The notes: generated by a model from the letters alone, not told the origin. DNA of 64,000 nt from Flavobacteriaceae bacterium (GCA_024763245.1 JANTFW010000001.1:29888-93887); one strand, 5' to 3'. Shown: positions 18,591 through 28,527, numbered from the stretch's first letter. Made by a program: numbers and translations.

Positions 18591-21287
18591 TTAAAAGAGT
18601 CGTTTATCCGGCAGGTTTCGTTTATCATATTTTAAATCACTCAATACAGATGATTTTACTCCAATAAAGAAATAATAACTGGTTCTGGAACCAAACGGCA
18701 CCCAATTAAAACTCATCTTCCAACTATCTAAATCTCTCTGAAATCGTAATTGGGTATAGGTAATACCTTTTCGTTTAAAATCGTAACCAGAATTAAACCC
18801 AACATTCCATTTCGGAGATAACTCAATATCACCATTAAACATCAATGAATTGTTAGAAATATTATCTTCACGTCTTGCATTAGCGTATTGTAAAGTGTAG
18901 GATAAACTCAAGTTCCAAGGCATCTTAGAATAATACAATTTGGATATTTTTTTCTTCTTTGTTTTTGATATATTAGTATTATCCGTTGTGTTAAGATCTC
19001 CGCCTAACATAGCACTCTCACTTCGATTTGCCCTTGCATTAGTATTTTCTTCTTCCTCGTCCGGCTCTTTTTTACTAAAGGTTTTATTAGACAAACTATA
19101 ACTCATGGTTACGCCGGCACGGGTTATCCTAAAAAGACTTCCTCCATTGGTAATATTAAACTTATCTATTCTATTGCCATTTGCATTAATAGCGTAAGGA
19201 TCTAAATTGGCATTGAGATTTACACGCATCTTATTTTTAAATAATTGCGTACCGGCAGTTACTCTTACCGCTGACCAACGCAGGGTATCTGCAGCCATAT
19301 TATATGCCGTAGAGAAATTTAGATTATTGAGCAGTTTAATTTTTTTAGGTTCGGTAACTGTAGAATCTTTCGACATTACCTTAGCTTCCAAGGTATTATT
19401 TATCGTAATACCAATGCTATTAGAAATTCCTTTACCCGGAACACCATACATACCATTGGTATAGGGAGAATAGGCTTCGTCTTCTTGTGTCAAAGGGTTG
19501 TAGACCGATTCATCGTAAAAGCTAAAGTCGGGTCGATAATTATACGATATAGAAGGTCTAATAGTGTGCCGGATGGCCTTTAATCTGCCCTTCTTAAATT
19601 TAAAAGTTCCATAAACATTAGTCGATAAAGAAACTCCTGTACTATATTCGCGTAGGGCATTAAATCCTGAAATGGTATCCGACAAGATTGTATTAGCTTC
19701 TGAATCAAAACGTTTACTAATGTAATCAAAATACCAAGTTTCTTTATAATTGGCACTGGGGTTAACCGTAAAATAGTTAAATAGTTTAAGATTGGTACTC
19801 ATACTTGCCGTATGTTTTAAACCGGCCTTTGCCTTTTGAAACATTTTTTTAGTAAAAAAGTCTTCATCGGTAGTATTAATTCGATAATCTCCTGCCAAAT
19901 TATAGGTCAAGCCTAGTTTTTGTAAAGCATTTTTTTTTGCCCCTGATTTAGATGCAAAAGGATATATTCTATCCATACTTAACTGCATAGACGGTAAGGA
20001 CATAGTTATGGATTCGGTACTAGTCGTTTGGGTATGTGTGGCGGATAAACTTAAATTAAAAGGAGTTCCAACAAAACGCTTAGAAAATGAAATAGACGAG
20101 CTCAATTGGTTATTTAAAAACGAGTTGGTATTATATTCATTTAAAGATTCCCTATAATATTTACTACTCCCCAAATTTACCGATGCCGACAACCGAGCAT
20201 TAGGATTTGCAGCAGCATCTTGTGTATGACTCCATCTGATGTTGTAGTTAGAAGATTTGCTATAATCATCAAAACCTCTTAAACTATATACATTATTATC
20301 GTAGCTATAACTAAAATTTCCACTAAACTTATATCGTAAAGCATAATTACTTTGTGCTCTAAATCCCCAACTACCATTGGAATAAATATCTCCTGTTAAG
20401 GCTAAATCAAAATAATCACTAATGGCAAGATAGTACCCCCCATTTTGTAGAAAATAACCTTGTTGCGAAGTTTCACCCCAGGTGGGCATAAGAATACCTG
20501 AAGTACGCGATTGGGTTAACGGAAAATAAGCAAAAGGTAAAATAATAGGTGTAGGCACATCTGCGATAATTAATTGTGAAGTGCCGGCAATAATTTTTTT
20601 ATTCGGGACAATCTTAGCTTTGTTTATCTCAATATAATAATCTTTCACCTTCTTTTTAGAGGTTGTTATACTAATATCACGGACATAAACCGTAGAATCA
20701 TTAATCTTTTTACTAACCGCACTACCCACAATAACTCCATTATCTTGCTCCGATGTGAGCCCCCAAATTAATGCGCGTTCCGTATCGTAGTTAACCAATA
20801 AGGAATCCTGCTTAGATTCTTCATTACCTTGTTTAAAATACGGTAGTTGTTTATAACCCGTACTGTCTTTAATTCCTTTAGCAAAAATGAGATTTTTCTT
20901 ATAATCAATCCTAATAATACCTGCCTCCAAATCTACATCTTGGTAATGCAGCTTAGCATTGTTATATAAAGTGGTACGGTCTGTAAGCAAATTAATCTGA
21001 ATAGAATCATCGGCAGAATGTGAAATAATATCCGCTAGTGCTTCTTTAGTTTTTTTAACCGGAACACTATCTATCACTAGCGTATCTTTTTTTACCAATT
21101 CCCTGTCTAATTTTTTGGGTTTTGATACCGCTTGTGTTTGTTTTTCAGCTTTAAGAGAATCTCTATTAAAAGAAATAGATTGGCGTAAACGCCTACTCAA
21201 ACTATCAGGTGTTTGAGCAAATACAGGAGCTAAACCCATATTTATCACTATAAAAACAAATAGTATATACTGCTTATTTATTAACAA
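18591..21287 (-). CDS. lptD: LPS-assembly outer-membrane protein LptD
   Basis: 898 aa. It forms, with LptE, the barrel that inserts LPS in the outer leaflet. An N-terminal hydrophobic signal (ILFVFIVINMGLAPVFAQ) is followed by an OstA/LptA-like region (about 100-270, LYNNAKLHYQDVDLEAG) and a large barrel. Motifs FPLTQSRTSGILMPTWGE and GYYLAISDYFDLALTGD are typical of the Bacteroidetes LptD. Translation seems to begin at a TTG (21285-21287), since no ATG lies ahead of the signal peptide. A long poorly conserved Asn/Lys-rich loop occurs near residues 735-780. It diverges from the amidase gene. Confidence 0.92.
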   Translation of the reverse strand: MLINKQYILFVFIVINMGLAPVFAQTPDSLSRRLRQSISFNRDSLKAEKQTQAVSKPKKLDRELVKKDTLVIDSVPVKKTKEALADIISHSADDSIQINLLTDRTTLYNNAKLHYQDVDLEAGIIRIDYKKNLIFAKGIKDSTGYKQLPYFKQGNEESKQDSLLVNYDTERALIWGLTSEQDNGVIVGSAVSKKINDSTVYVRDISITTSKKKVKDYYIEINKAKIVPNKKIIAGTSQLIIADVPTPIILPFAYFPLTQSRTSGILMPTWGETSQQGYFLQNGGYYLAISDYFDLALTGDIYSNGSWGFRAQSNYALRYKFSGNFSYSYDNNVYSLRGFDDYSKSSNYNIRWSHTQDAAANPNARLSASVNLGSSKYYRESLNEYNTNSFLNNQLSSSISFSKRFVGTPFNLSLSATHTQTTSTESITMSLPSMQLSMDRIYPFASKSGAKKNALQKLGLTYNLAGDYRINTTDEDFFTKKMFQKAKAGLKHTASMSTNLKLFNYFTVNPSANYKETWYFDYISKRFDSEANTILSDTISGFNALREYSTGVSLSTNVYGTFKFKKGRLKAIRHTIRPSISYNYRPDFSFYDESVYNPLTQEDEAYSPYTNGMYGVPGKGISNSIGITINNTLEAKVMSKDSTVTEPKKIKLLNNLNFSTAYNMAADTLRWSAVRVTAGTQLFKNKMRVNLNANLDPYAINANGNRIDKFNITNGGSLFRITRAGVTMSYSLSNKTFSKKEPDEEEENTNARANRSESAMLGGDLNTTDNTNISKTKKKKISKLYYSKMPWNLSLSYTLQYANARREDNISNNSLMFNGDIELSPKWNVGFNSGYDFKRKGITYTQLRFQRDLDSWKMSFNWVPFGSRTSYYFFIGVKSSVLSDLKYDKRNLPDKRLF

Positions 21288-21317
21288 ACTCTTGTGAATT
21301 ACTAATATTTATTCATC

Positions 21318-21347
21318 TTGATTCTAATAGAAATTGTAGTAACTTCG
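21318..21347 (+). promoter_or_regulatory. Bacteroidetes-type promoter for amidase/mlaD
   Basis: TTG at 21318-21320, 19-nt spacer, TAACTTCG at 21340-21347 (TAnnTTTG with one mismatch). It reads toward the amidase, away from lptD. Confidence 0.5.
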
Positions 21348-21471
21348 TCTGGTGATAAAAAATAGTTGGCAACACCAATTTAATTGGCTTGATAATTGTA
21401 TCAACTATTAATAATCGGTCAAAAATAACTAAAATATGTGGGTAAAGTCACAACAAAATCCTAAAAATATA

Positions 21472-22572
21472 ATGTCGTTAAACAAACTATATATCCTGTT
21501 TGTTATTTTTTTCTTGGGTTTTGGTTTTAGAAGTCAATTACACGCACAAGACAAGACTTTTACTGTGGTCTTAGATCCTGGCCATGGAGGTAAAGACACA
21601 GGGACAACGGGTACTACACGCTATAAAGATCAAAACGAAAAAGATATTGTGTTGGCTGTAGCCCTTAAGGTAGGTGCCTTATTAGAAAAAGAAATTCCGG
21701 GTGTGAAAATTATTTACACCCGAAAAACAGATACCTTTATTGAACTCAATAAACGTGGTGAAATTGCCAATAAGGCCAACGCCGATTTATTTGTATCCAT
21801 TCACGCTAATGCGGCAAGCTATAAAGCTAACGGTACCGAAACCTATGTTCTTGGGGTGCACCGTAACCCTACTAATCTAGCTGTTGCCAAACGAGAAAAC
21901 GATGTAATACTATTGGAAGAAAATTACGAAAAACACTATTCGTATGATCCTCACTCTCCAGCCTCTATCATAAGTTTAACCTTAATGCAAGAAGATTATT
22001 TAGATCAAAGCATCCGATTGGCAAAAATTATAGAAAAAAGTTTTGCAGAGGTAGGAAAAAGACGTGCCAGAGGGGTAAAACAAGCTGGTTTTGTTGTACT
22101 CCATCAGACCTATATGCCTTCGGTATTAATTGAGATCGGCTTTCTAAGCAATAAAGCGGAAGAGGATTTTTTAAGGAAAAGCAGTGGACAGCAGAAAATT
22201 GCACTTTCTATTGCCGATGCCATCAAAAAATACAAAAAAGAACTCGACAAAAATACGGTTACTACCAAACCTGTTAGTACTAAAACCGACAGTAAATTCG
22301 TTTTTAAAGATGTGTTTTTTAAAGTTCAGATAGCTTCTAGTTCTAATAAAGTAAGCACAAAACCCTATAATTTCAAGGGCCTAGAAGGTGTTGAAAGAGT
22401 TAAGGTTGGAAAATATTACAAGTATTATCTCGGCAAAACCCACGATTTTAATTCCATCAAAAAATACAAAGAGAAAGCCAAAACCAAAGGATTTACTTCG
22501 GCTTTTGTAGTTGCTTTTAGAGGTAATGAACGAATCTCAGTCGATCAACTGTTAAAATCTGCTTCTAAATAG
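21472..22572 (+). CDS. N-acetylmuramoyl-L-alanine amidase with SPOR-like C-terminus
   Basis: 366 aa from the ATG at 21472. A start 36 bp upstream is possible, but the signal peptide (LYILFVIFFLGFGFRSQLHAQ) fits the later ATG. This Zn amidase (Amidase_3) cuts the MurNAc-L-Ala bond in the periplasm. Zn and catalytic motifs are LDPGHGGKDTGT, FVSIHANAA and LIEIGFLSN. Residues about 280-355 resemble a SPOR domain that binds denuded glycan at the septum (VFFKVQIASSS, YYKYYLGKTHD). It is followed 78 bp later by an mlaD gene, a pairing I believe is common in Flavobacteria. Confidence 0.92.
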   Translation: MSLNKLYILFVIFFLGFGFRSQLHAQDKTFTVVLDPGHGGKDTGTTGTTRYKDQNEKDIVLAVALKVGALLEKEIPGVKIIYTRKTDTFIELNKRGEIANKANADLFVSIHANAASYKANGTETYVLGVHRNPTNLAVAKRENDVILLEENYEKHYSYDPHSPASIISLTLMQEDYLDQSIRLAKIIEKSFAEVGKRRARGVKQAGFVVLHQTYMPSVLIEIGFLSNKAEEDFLRKSSGQQKIALSIADAIKKYKKELDKNTVTTKPVSTKTDSKFVFKDVFFKVQIASSSNKVSTKPYNFKGLEGVERVKVGKYYKYYLGKTHDFNSIKKYKEKAKTKGFTSAFVVAFRGNERISVDQLLKSASK

Positions 22573-22650
22573 AATTTCTTTCCAAAAAATACTGTAATAT
22601 TGCTCATCGATTAGGATGTTTGTTGAAGTTCATTTTATAAAATTAGAAAA

Positions 22651-23628
22651 TTGAAAATAACAAGAGAATTAAAAACCGGTGTCGTTTTTGTAAGTGCCAT
22701 TGCCTTATTTATTTGGGGATATAACTTTTTGAAAGGGAAAAATCTCTTTAATGGAAATATTCCTATTTATAAAACAAAATTCGATAATATTCAAGGGCTT
22801 AATACTGCCAGTAAAGTAACCCTAAATGGGGTTTTAGTTGGTAAAGTTCAGGAAACAACCCTAATTACCAGCCCCGATAAAGAAGGAAAATTAGAAGTAG
22901 TGGTCTCTTTTAGTGTGGAACAAGATGTTTTGCTTTCTAAAAATTCTGTTGTAAAATTTTATAGTGATGGGTTAATGGGTGGTAAAGCTTTAGCCATAAT
23001 CCCCTCTTTTGAAGGAGAAAAGGCCAAATCCGGCGATTTTTTTAGAGGTGAAATAGAAACCGATCTCTTCTCTTCGGTAACAGAAAAACTCAATCCGCTA
23101 CAAGCAAAGATTGAACGTATGATTGTCTCCGCCGACTCCTTATTGGTAAGTCTTAACGATGTTTTGGATACACCCACTAGAAATCATCTAAAGGCCAGTG
23201 TGGTACAACTAAACCAAACTATGACTAATTTTAAGGTCATGACCGGAAATATCAATGATTTAGTAGCTTCGAATAAAAAAAGTCTGGAGAAAACCTTGCA
23301 TAACACCGAAGAAGTTACCGGAAAACTATCGAGTTTAACTGATTCTTTAAACACAGAGTTAAAGGAAGCCCAGCTTGGTGCTACCATTAAAGAACTGAAA
23401 AGTACCATTGAAAACATCAACAGTGTTGTAGCCGGATTAAATGAGGGGAAAGGCAGTATGGGTAAACTCCTAAAAGACGAAAAAATGTATACTAATTTGA
23501 CCAATGCTTCTAAGGAGTTAGAAGAATTATTACGGGAAATGAAAGAACATCCCAAACGTTTTGTGCATTTTTCATTATTTGGCAAGAAAGACAAGACGGG
23601 TTATGTCTCACCCGAAGAGAGCAAGTAA
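22651..23628 (+). CDS. MlaD/MCE family lipid-transport protein
   Basis: 325 aa starting at TTG (22651). One N-terminal membrane segment (VVFVSAIALFIWGYNFL) is followed by an MCE domain (about residues 38-115, KFDNIQGLNTASKVTLNGV) and an extended helical C-terminal region (about 140-310). MCE proteins form hexameric periplasmic rings that carry phospholipids between membranes. MlaE and MlaF partners are not next to it. It follows the amidase gene and is probably in the same transcript. No lipobox is present, so it is anchored in the inner membrane. Confidence 0.88.
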   Translation: MKITRELKTGVVFVSAIALFIWGYNFLKGKNLFNGNIPIYKTKFDNIQGLNTASKVTLNGVLVGKVQETTLITSPDKEGKLEVVVSFSVEQDVLLSKNSVVKFYSDGLMGGKALAIIPSFEGEKAKSGDFFRGEIETDLFSSVTEKLNPLQAKIERMIVSADSLLVSLNDVLDTPTRNHLKASVVQLNQTMTNFKVMTGNINDLVASNKKSLEKTLHNTEEVTGKLSSLTDSLNTELKEAQLGATIKELKSTIENINSVVAGLNEGKGSMGKLLKDEKMYTNLTNASKELEELLREMKEHPKRFVHFSLFGKKDKTGYVSPEESK

Positions 23629-23810
23629 TTTTTTATAATTGTTTAAAAAAATGGCGTAATAGATTTTATGCTTTTGCTTTGCTCAACAAGCCGTATCCTG
23701 TTATAGTAAGGTATAAAAAAGTATAGTGCTTCTTAAAATCTAACTTTTGTCATAAAAAGATTGATTTCATTTTTCATACCTTTGTGAAACTGTATTAAAT
23801 CACAAATACT

Positions 23811-25133
23811 ATGCACTACATCCCTAATATTCTTTTTGCAATATTGTTGGTTATAGGTATTACATTTTTTGTAAAGAATGTAAAGAAGATAATCCGAAAT
23901 ATTAAACTGGGTAAACCTCTTGATCGAAGTGATCACAAAGCAGAACGCTGGAAAATGATGGCGCGGGTTGCCCTAGGGCAAGGTAAAATGGTTCGTCGTC
24001 CTTTTCCGGGAATTCTTCATATTATAGTATATGCCGGTTTTATCATTATAAATATTGAAGTGCTGGAAATTGTAATTGATGGCCTCTTTGGTACACATCG
24101 CGTGTTCTCTTTCGCTGGCAGTCTTTATGATTTATTAATCGGTTCATTCGAAATTTTAGCTTTTTTAGTACTCTTATCTGTAATTATCTTTTGGATTCGT
24201 AGGGTTATTATTAAGATTCCCCGTTTTTGGAATAAAGAAATGACACGATGGCCAAAAAATGATGCCTTAAACATTTTATATTTTGAAATGGTGTTAATGA
24301 GCCTCTTCTTACTGATGAATGCGGCCGATGCCAATCTTCAAGTGCTCCATTTTGGGCATTATATAAAAGCGGGTAGTTTTCCTATTAGTCAGTTTATTGC
24401 TCCTTGGTTACCTAGTAATCCGGAAAGTTTACAAGTTATTGAGAGAGCGGCCTGGTGGCTGCATATTGTCGGAATCTTTATCTTTTTGAATTATTTATAT
24501 TATTCAAAACATTTACACATTCTATCTGCATTCCCAAACACCTTTTATGCCGATTTAAATCCCAAAGGCGAATTAGATAATTTGGCATCTGTTACCCAAG
24601 AAGTAAAGATGATGTTAGATCCTAATGCCGATCCTTTTGCTATGCCGGAACCGGGTACCGAAGAAGAAATGCCCGATAAATTTGGGGCTAGTGATGTGAT
24701 GGATTTAAATTGGGTACAACTCATGAACGCCTATACGTGTACCGAATGTGGTCGATGTACTTCGGTATGTCCGGCTAATCAAACCGGTAAAGAATTATCA
24801 CCCCGTGCTATTATGATGAAAACTCGTGACCGTTTGGAGGAAGTGGGTAAAAACATAGATAAAAACGGGTCTTTTATAGAAGACGGCAAACAGTTGCTTA
24901 ACGATTATATTACACCGGAAGAACTATGGGCTTGTACCACTTGTAATGCATGCGTGCAAGAATGTCCTGTATTGATAGATCCCGTTTCAATCATTATTGA
25001 TATGAGACGCTATTTGGTTATGGAGCAATCTGCTGCTCCTACAGAACTTAATATGATGATGACCAATATTGAAAATAATGGAGCCCCTTGGCAATACAAC
25101 CAACAGGATAGGCTTAACTGGAAAGATGAATAA
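23811..25133 (+). CDS. Membrane-bound 4Fe-4S dicluster protein (HdrC/DsrK/GlcF-like)
   Basis: 440 aa. The N-terminal half has about five membrane spans (ILFAILLVIGITFFV, HIIVYAGFIIINIEVL, EILAFLVLLSVIIFWI, LLMNAAD region, WWLHIVGIFIFLNYLYY). The C-terminal half carries two clusters, CTECGRCTSVCP (about 311-322) and CTTCNACVQECP (about 380-391). It most likely passes electrons to or from menaquinone together with the adjacent CCG-domain protein. A -7 like TACCTTTG is at 23777-23784. The physiological donor is unknown. Confidence 0.85.
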   Translation: MHYIPNILFAILLVIGITFFVKNVKKIIRNIKLGKPLDRSDHKAERWKMMARVALGQGKMVRRPFPGILHIIVYAGFIIINIEVLEIVIDGLFGTHRVFSFAGSLYDLLIGSFEILAFLVLLSVIIFWIRRVIIKIPRFWNKEMTRWPKNDALNILYFEMVLMSLFLLMNAADANLQVLHFGHYIKAGSFPISQFIAPWLPSNPESLQVIERAAWWLHIVGIFIFLNYLYYSKHLHILSAFPNTFYADLNPKGELDNLASVTQEVKMMLDPNADPFAMPEPGTEEEMPDKFGASDVMDLNWVQLMNAYTCTECGRCTSVCPANQTGKELSPRAIMMKTRDRLEEVGKNIDKNGSFIEDGKQLLNDYITPEELWACTTCNACVQECPVLIDPVSIIIDMRRYLVMEQSAAPTELNMMMTNIENNGAPWQYNQQDRLNWKDE

Positions 25134-25193
25134 AAATTTCCAAGATTTTGCATTACAACTAGTAATTATTGACTTAAAAAAACAAATACCGAT

Positions 25194-25967
25194 ATGAATG
25201 TTCCAACAATGGCAGAATTAGCAGCTCAAGGTAAAAAACCTGATATTTTATTTTGGGTAGGATGCGCAGGAAGTTATGATGACCGAGCAAAAAAAATTAC
25301 CCGAGCCTTTGTAAAAATATTGAATGAAGCCAAAGTGAACTTTGCTGTTTTAGGAAGTGAAGAGAGTTGTACGGGAGATCCGGCAAAAAGAGCCGGAAAC
25401 GAAATGCTGTTTCAAATGCAAGCTTTGACCAATATAGAAATCCTAAATGCGTATGAGGTTAAAAAAATTGTAACTACTTGCCCACATTGTATGAATACTA
25501 TAGGCAATGAATATCCTGAATTAGGAGGTAATTACGAAGTGATCCATCATACACAACTCATCAATTCGCTTATTGAAGAGGGCAAAATAACTATAGAAGG
25601 TGGCAGCTATAAGGGCAAACGAATTTCCTATCACGATCCGTGTTATTTAGGAAGAAGCAATGATATCTACGAAGCTCCACGTATGGTGTTGCATCAACTA
25701 GACGGCGAATTAGTAGAGGCCGAAAACAGTCGTAGCAAATCGACATGTTGTGGTGCAGGTGGAGCACAAATGTTTAAAGATGCCGAAAAAGGAAGTATGG
25801 AAGTATTTGAAAAACGTACCGGAGAACTCGTTGAACTCAAACCTCAAGTTATTGCGACGGCTTGCGCTTTTTGTAATACGATGCTCACAGACGGTATTAA
25901 AGGTGAAAACAAAGAAGACCAAATTGAAGTACTGGATGTTGCCGAATTAATCGCAAAAGATTTATAA
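25194..25967 (+). CDS. CCG-domain Fe-S protein (HdrB/GlcF-like)
   Basis: 257 aa, soluble. Two cysteine-rich CCG-type motifs appear: first ESCTGDP with CPHCMNT, then CYLGRSN, CCGAGGAQMF and CAFCNTML. Such domains hold a non-cubane or 4Fe-4S cluster in heterodisulfide reductase and glycolate/lactate oxidases. It is 60 bp after the membrane Fe-S gene and likely forms a complex with it. Its substrate cannot be read from sequence. Confidence 0.88.
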   Translation: MNVPTMAELAAQGKKPDILFWVGCAGSYDDRAKKITRAFVKILNEAKVNFAVLGSEESCTGDPAKRAGNEMLFQMQALTNIEILNAYEVKKIVTTCPHCMNTIGNEYPELGGNYEVIHHTQLINSLIEEGKITIEGGSYKGKRISYHDPCYLGRSNDIYEAPRMVLHQLDGELVEAENSRSKSTCCGAGGAQMFKDAEKGSMEVFEKRTGELVELKPQVIATACAFCNTMLTDGIKGENKEDQIEVLDVAELIAKDL

Positions 25968-25996
25968 TACTTTTGTAAAAAAACACTAACTACTAA

Positions 25997-26899
25997 ATGA
26001 CCACTTTTAAAACCTATGTACAAGCGGCAAGGTTACGTACACTTCCGCTTTCCGTATCCGGTATTATTGTAGGTAGCGCTTTGGCGTATGCACAAGGTTT
26101 TGCTAATTGGAAAATTCTGACTTTAGCTTTACTAACTACAATCGGATTTCAAATTTTATCGAACTTTGCCAATGATTATGGTGATGGTGTTAAAGGCACT
26201 GATAACGAGGATAGAATTGGGCCCAAACGTGCTTTACAAAGCGGTGCTATTTCTAGAAGACAGTTAAAAAAAACCATTTTTATTACGGCCGGTATTACTT
26301 TAGGAATTGCTTTGATGCTGATTTTTACTGCTTTTGGCACGGATCATTGGACCTATACACTCCTATTCTTCATTTTAGGAATGGCCAGTATTATTGCTGC
26401 CATAAAATATACCATTGGTAACAAAGCCTATGGCTATTCAGGATTTGGAGATTTGTTTGTACTCTTGTTCTTCGGTTTCTTAAGTGTGGTAGGTAGTTAT
26501 TTTTTATTTACCAAACATTTGGATTGGACTGTATTTTCTCCGGCTATTTCCGTGGGATTACTTAGTGTAGGTGTACTTCATCTCAACAATATGCGCGACA
26601 GAGAATCAGACCAAAAAGTCAACAAAAAAACATTGGCTGTAAAACTTGGGGTGGTTAAGGCTAAAAAGTATTACTATTACTTAATTGGTTTTTCATTTCT
26701 TTTTGCACTGTTTTATGCCAATTATCATTACAATTCAATATGGAATTTTTTATTTGTCATCGCGTATATTCCCATCGTAAAACAACTCATAAGAGTCCTT
26801 AAGAATACTGATCCCCAAAAATTAGATCCTGAGCTAAAACTTTTAGCACTAAGTACATTTTTATTTGCCATCCTTTTTGGTTTAGGACAAATTTTATAA
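25997..26899 (+). CDS. menA: 1,4-dihydroxy-2-naphthoate polyprenyltransferase
   Basis: 300 aa, UbiA superfamily integral membrane enzyme with about eight or nine helices. It joins DHNA to a polyprenyl tail in menaquinone synthesis. The prenyl-diphosphate Asp motif NFANDYGDGVKGTDN is near residues 57-71 and the second motif DRESDQKVNKKT near 200. The gene lies 29 bp after the Fe-S gene, likely in the same transcript; menC is nearby at 28.6 kb. Assignment to MenA rather than another UbiA enzyme rests on both motifs and the context. Confidence 0.93.
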   Translation: MTTFKTYVQAARLRTLPLSVSGIIVGSALAYAQGFANWKILTLALLTTIGFQILSNFANDYGDGVKGTDNEDRIGPKRALQSGAISRRQLKKTIFITAGITLGIALMLIFTAFGTDHWTYTLLFFILGMASIIAAIKYTIGNKAYGYSGFGDLFVLLFFGFLSVVGSYFLFTKHLDWTVFSPAISVGLLSVGVLHLNNMRDRESDQKVNKKTLAVKLGVVKAKKYYYYLIGFSFLFALFYANYHYNSIWNFLFVIAYIPIVKQLIRVLKNTDPQKLDPELKLLALSTFLFAILFGLGQIL

Positions 26900-26953
26900 A
26901 TTTACACAACAGTCACATAAACTGTCACGTATTCATTTAAAACCAACACGTCC

Positions 26954-27634
26954 ATGAAAATCACCTATTTAGGCCATGCATCATTAAGCATAGAAGCCCA
27001 CGGAAAAACCATTATTATTGACCCTTATATTACTGAAAATGAATTGGCTAAATCTATTGACATCAACAAACTAGAGGCCGATTACATTTTAGTTACTCAC
27101 GCACATGGTGATCATATTTTAGATGTTGAGACTATTGCCAAACGAACAAAAGCCAAGGTAATATCGAACTTTGAAATTGTCACCTATTTCGAAGCTAAAG
27201 GTATTGAAGGACACCCCATGAATATAGGAGGAACCTGGTCATTTGATTTTGGGAAAATTCATATGGTAAATGCCCTACACTCCAGTTCGTTTCCTGATGG
27301 AAGTTACGGGGGAAATCCCTGTGGTTTTGTATTAGAAACGGCACATCATAAGATTTATATTGCTGGAGATACTGCTCTTACTTATGATATGAAATTAATT
27401 CCAAAATTAATAGGAGAATTAGACCTAGCTGTATTACCCATTGGCGATAACTTTACTATGGGCGTTAAGAGTGCCATTAAAGCTTGTGATTTTTTAGCTT
27501 GTAAAAAAGTGTTAGGCTACCACTATGATACCTTTGGCTATATTAAAATTGATAAGGTCAAAGCTATAGGTCGCTTTGCTAAAAAACGCCTAGAGCTAAA
27601 CTTATTGCCCATTGGCGATGCCTTAAAGCTATAA
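26954..27634 (+). CDS. UPF0173 metallo-beta-lactamase-fold hydrolase
   Basis: 226 aa. The metallo-beta-lactamase motif THAHGDHILD is near residues 48-57, with the UPF0173 start YLGHASLSIEAHGKTIIIDP and later AGDTALTYDMK and LPIGDNFTMG. Two metals are expected. The substrate is unknown in this family. It follows menA by 54 bp, same strand. Confidence 0.9.
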   Translation: MKITYLGHASLSIEAHGKTIIIDPYITENELAKSIDINKLEADYILVTHAHGDHILDVETIAKRTKAKVISNFEIVTYFEAKGIEGHPMNIGGTWSFDFGKIHMVNALHSSSFPDGSYGGNPCGFVLETAHHKIYIAGDTALTYDMKLIPKLIGELDLAVLPIGDNFTMGVKSAIKACDFLACKKVLGYHYDTFGYIKIDKVKAIGRFAKKRLELNLLPIGDALKL

Positions 27635-27664
27635 TAATATTATTATTTACCTTTTAATGAGCAT

Positions 27665-28252
27665 TTAATAATTACTGTGTAAATTTATCTCACGATCTTT
27701 TTGGGAAATTAAATTTCCCGACTTATCATATAAATAATAGGTCATTTCAATCGATTGATAAATCAATGTGATATCTTCTATGGGTTCTTGAGATTCTGTA
27801 TGGGTTTGTAAATTATAGCTCGCTATAGCTGTATTTATAATCTCATAGCGCAAAATGGTCTTCATTTTGCCGTCAATACGTTGTGTAACATCAATAGTTA
27901 CTTTTGGAAAATGCAAATTTTTATGTGCATAAGAAACCAGTTCTACACTTGATCCATCTAAGCTTTTGTAGATACTCAAAATAGTTTTTACCCCGCCCGT
28001 TGCCTGACCCGAATTGGTACGGTTTAATTGTATCATATACTCAAATCCGGAAATCGGAATCCAATTTCGATGTGAACTATCGGTAGAAGTACCGTCTACA
28101 CCATCGACTTTAAGAAAATATGATAAATGATTCGATTTATTAAAATTTGCCCCTGAATTATGACCATTTCTATTTAATGTAACGTGTTTAATCTGAGCAA
28201 AACTAAAAAGTGAAAATAGCAAAAGTGTGATGAGAAGGATTTGTTTTTTCAT
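27665..28252 (-). CDS. Exported Hcp-like (type VI tube fold) protein
   Basis: 195 aa with a clear signal peptide (MKKQILLITLLLFSLFSFAQ). The mature part resembles the Hcp family: YFLKVDGVDGTSTDSSHRNW, GFEYMIQL, then an alternating beta pattern with LRYEIINTAIASYNL and ITLIYQSIEMTYYLYDKSGN. Hcp forms the tube of type VI secretion and normally has no signal peptide. No other T6SS gene is in the window. A free exported Hcp-like protein of unknown role is the best description. A TACCTTTG box is at 28283-28290 (minus). Confidence 0.7.
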   Translation of the reverse strand: MKKQILLITLLLFSLFSFAQIKHVTLNRNGHNSGANFNKSNHLSYFLKVDGVDGTSTDSSHRNWIPISGFEYMIQLNRTNSGQATGGVKTILSIYKSLDGSSVELVSYAHKNLHFPKVTIDVTQRIDGKMKTILRYEIINTAIASYNLQTHTESQEPIEDITLIYQSIEMTYYLYDKSGNLISQKDREINLHSNY

Positions 28253-28290
28253 GATATCTTTTTTTTAGTATTCATACTATCTCAAAGGTA

Positions 28291-28329
28291 CAAATAAAAA
28301 AATACCTCGATGGAACATCCCGAAGTATT
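28291..28329 (-). terminator. Intrinsic terminator downstream of tRNA-Arg
   Basis: On the minus strand AATACTTCG pairs with CGAGGTATT (one mismatch), followed by a run of T. It would end a minus-strand transcript from the tRNA. The 28330-28455 interval before it holds no gene I can support. Confidence 0.65.
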
Positions 28330-28455
28330 ATAATGTGTTTTCTGCGATAAATCGCCATAACCCAAAATAGAGCATCGGAGGGACTAAACCCATTTCAGTT
28401 ACTTTATAGTTTCCGCACTACCCATTAAAAAATCTTAATTCTACCGGAAAAATTG

Positions 28456-28527
28456 TACCCTTGCTAGGAATCGAACCTAGATCTAAAGTTTAGGAAACTT
28501 TTGTTCTATCCGTTGAACTACAAGGGC
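28456..28527 (-). tRNA. tRNA-Arg, anticodon CCU
   Basis: 72 nt on the minus strand. Acceptor GCCCTTG pairs with CAAGGGT, with G-U at the first pair and A as discriminator. D arm is GTTC...GAAC; anticodon stem AAAGT/ACTTT holds loop TTCCTAA, giving CCU (plus strand 28492-28494). The T arm is CTAGG TTCGATT CCTAG. CCA is not encoded. It reads the rare AGG codon. Confidence 0.95.

Noticed and set aside
27636..27660. AATAATATTATT palindrome between convergent genes
   Set aside because: AT-only and weak; may be chance in this base composition.
28328..28393. 21-codon minus-strand frame MGLVPPMLYFGLWRFIAENT between tRNA-Arg and its terminator
   Set aside because: Hydrophobic and protein-like, but short, without upstream support, and its stop lies in the terminator stem. 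Possibly a gene remnant; not strong enough to list.
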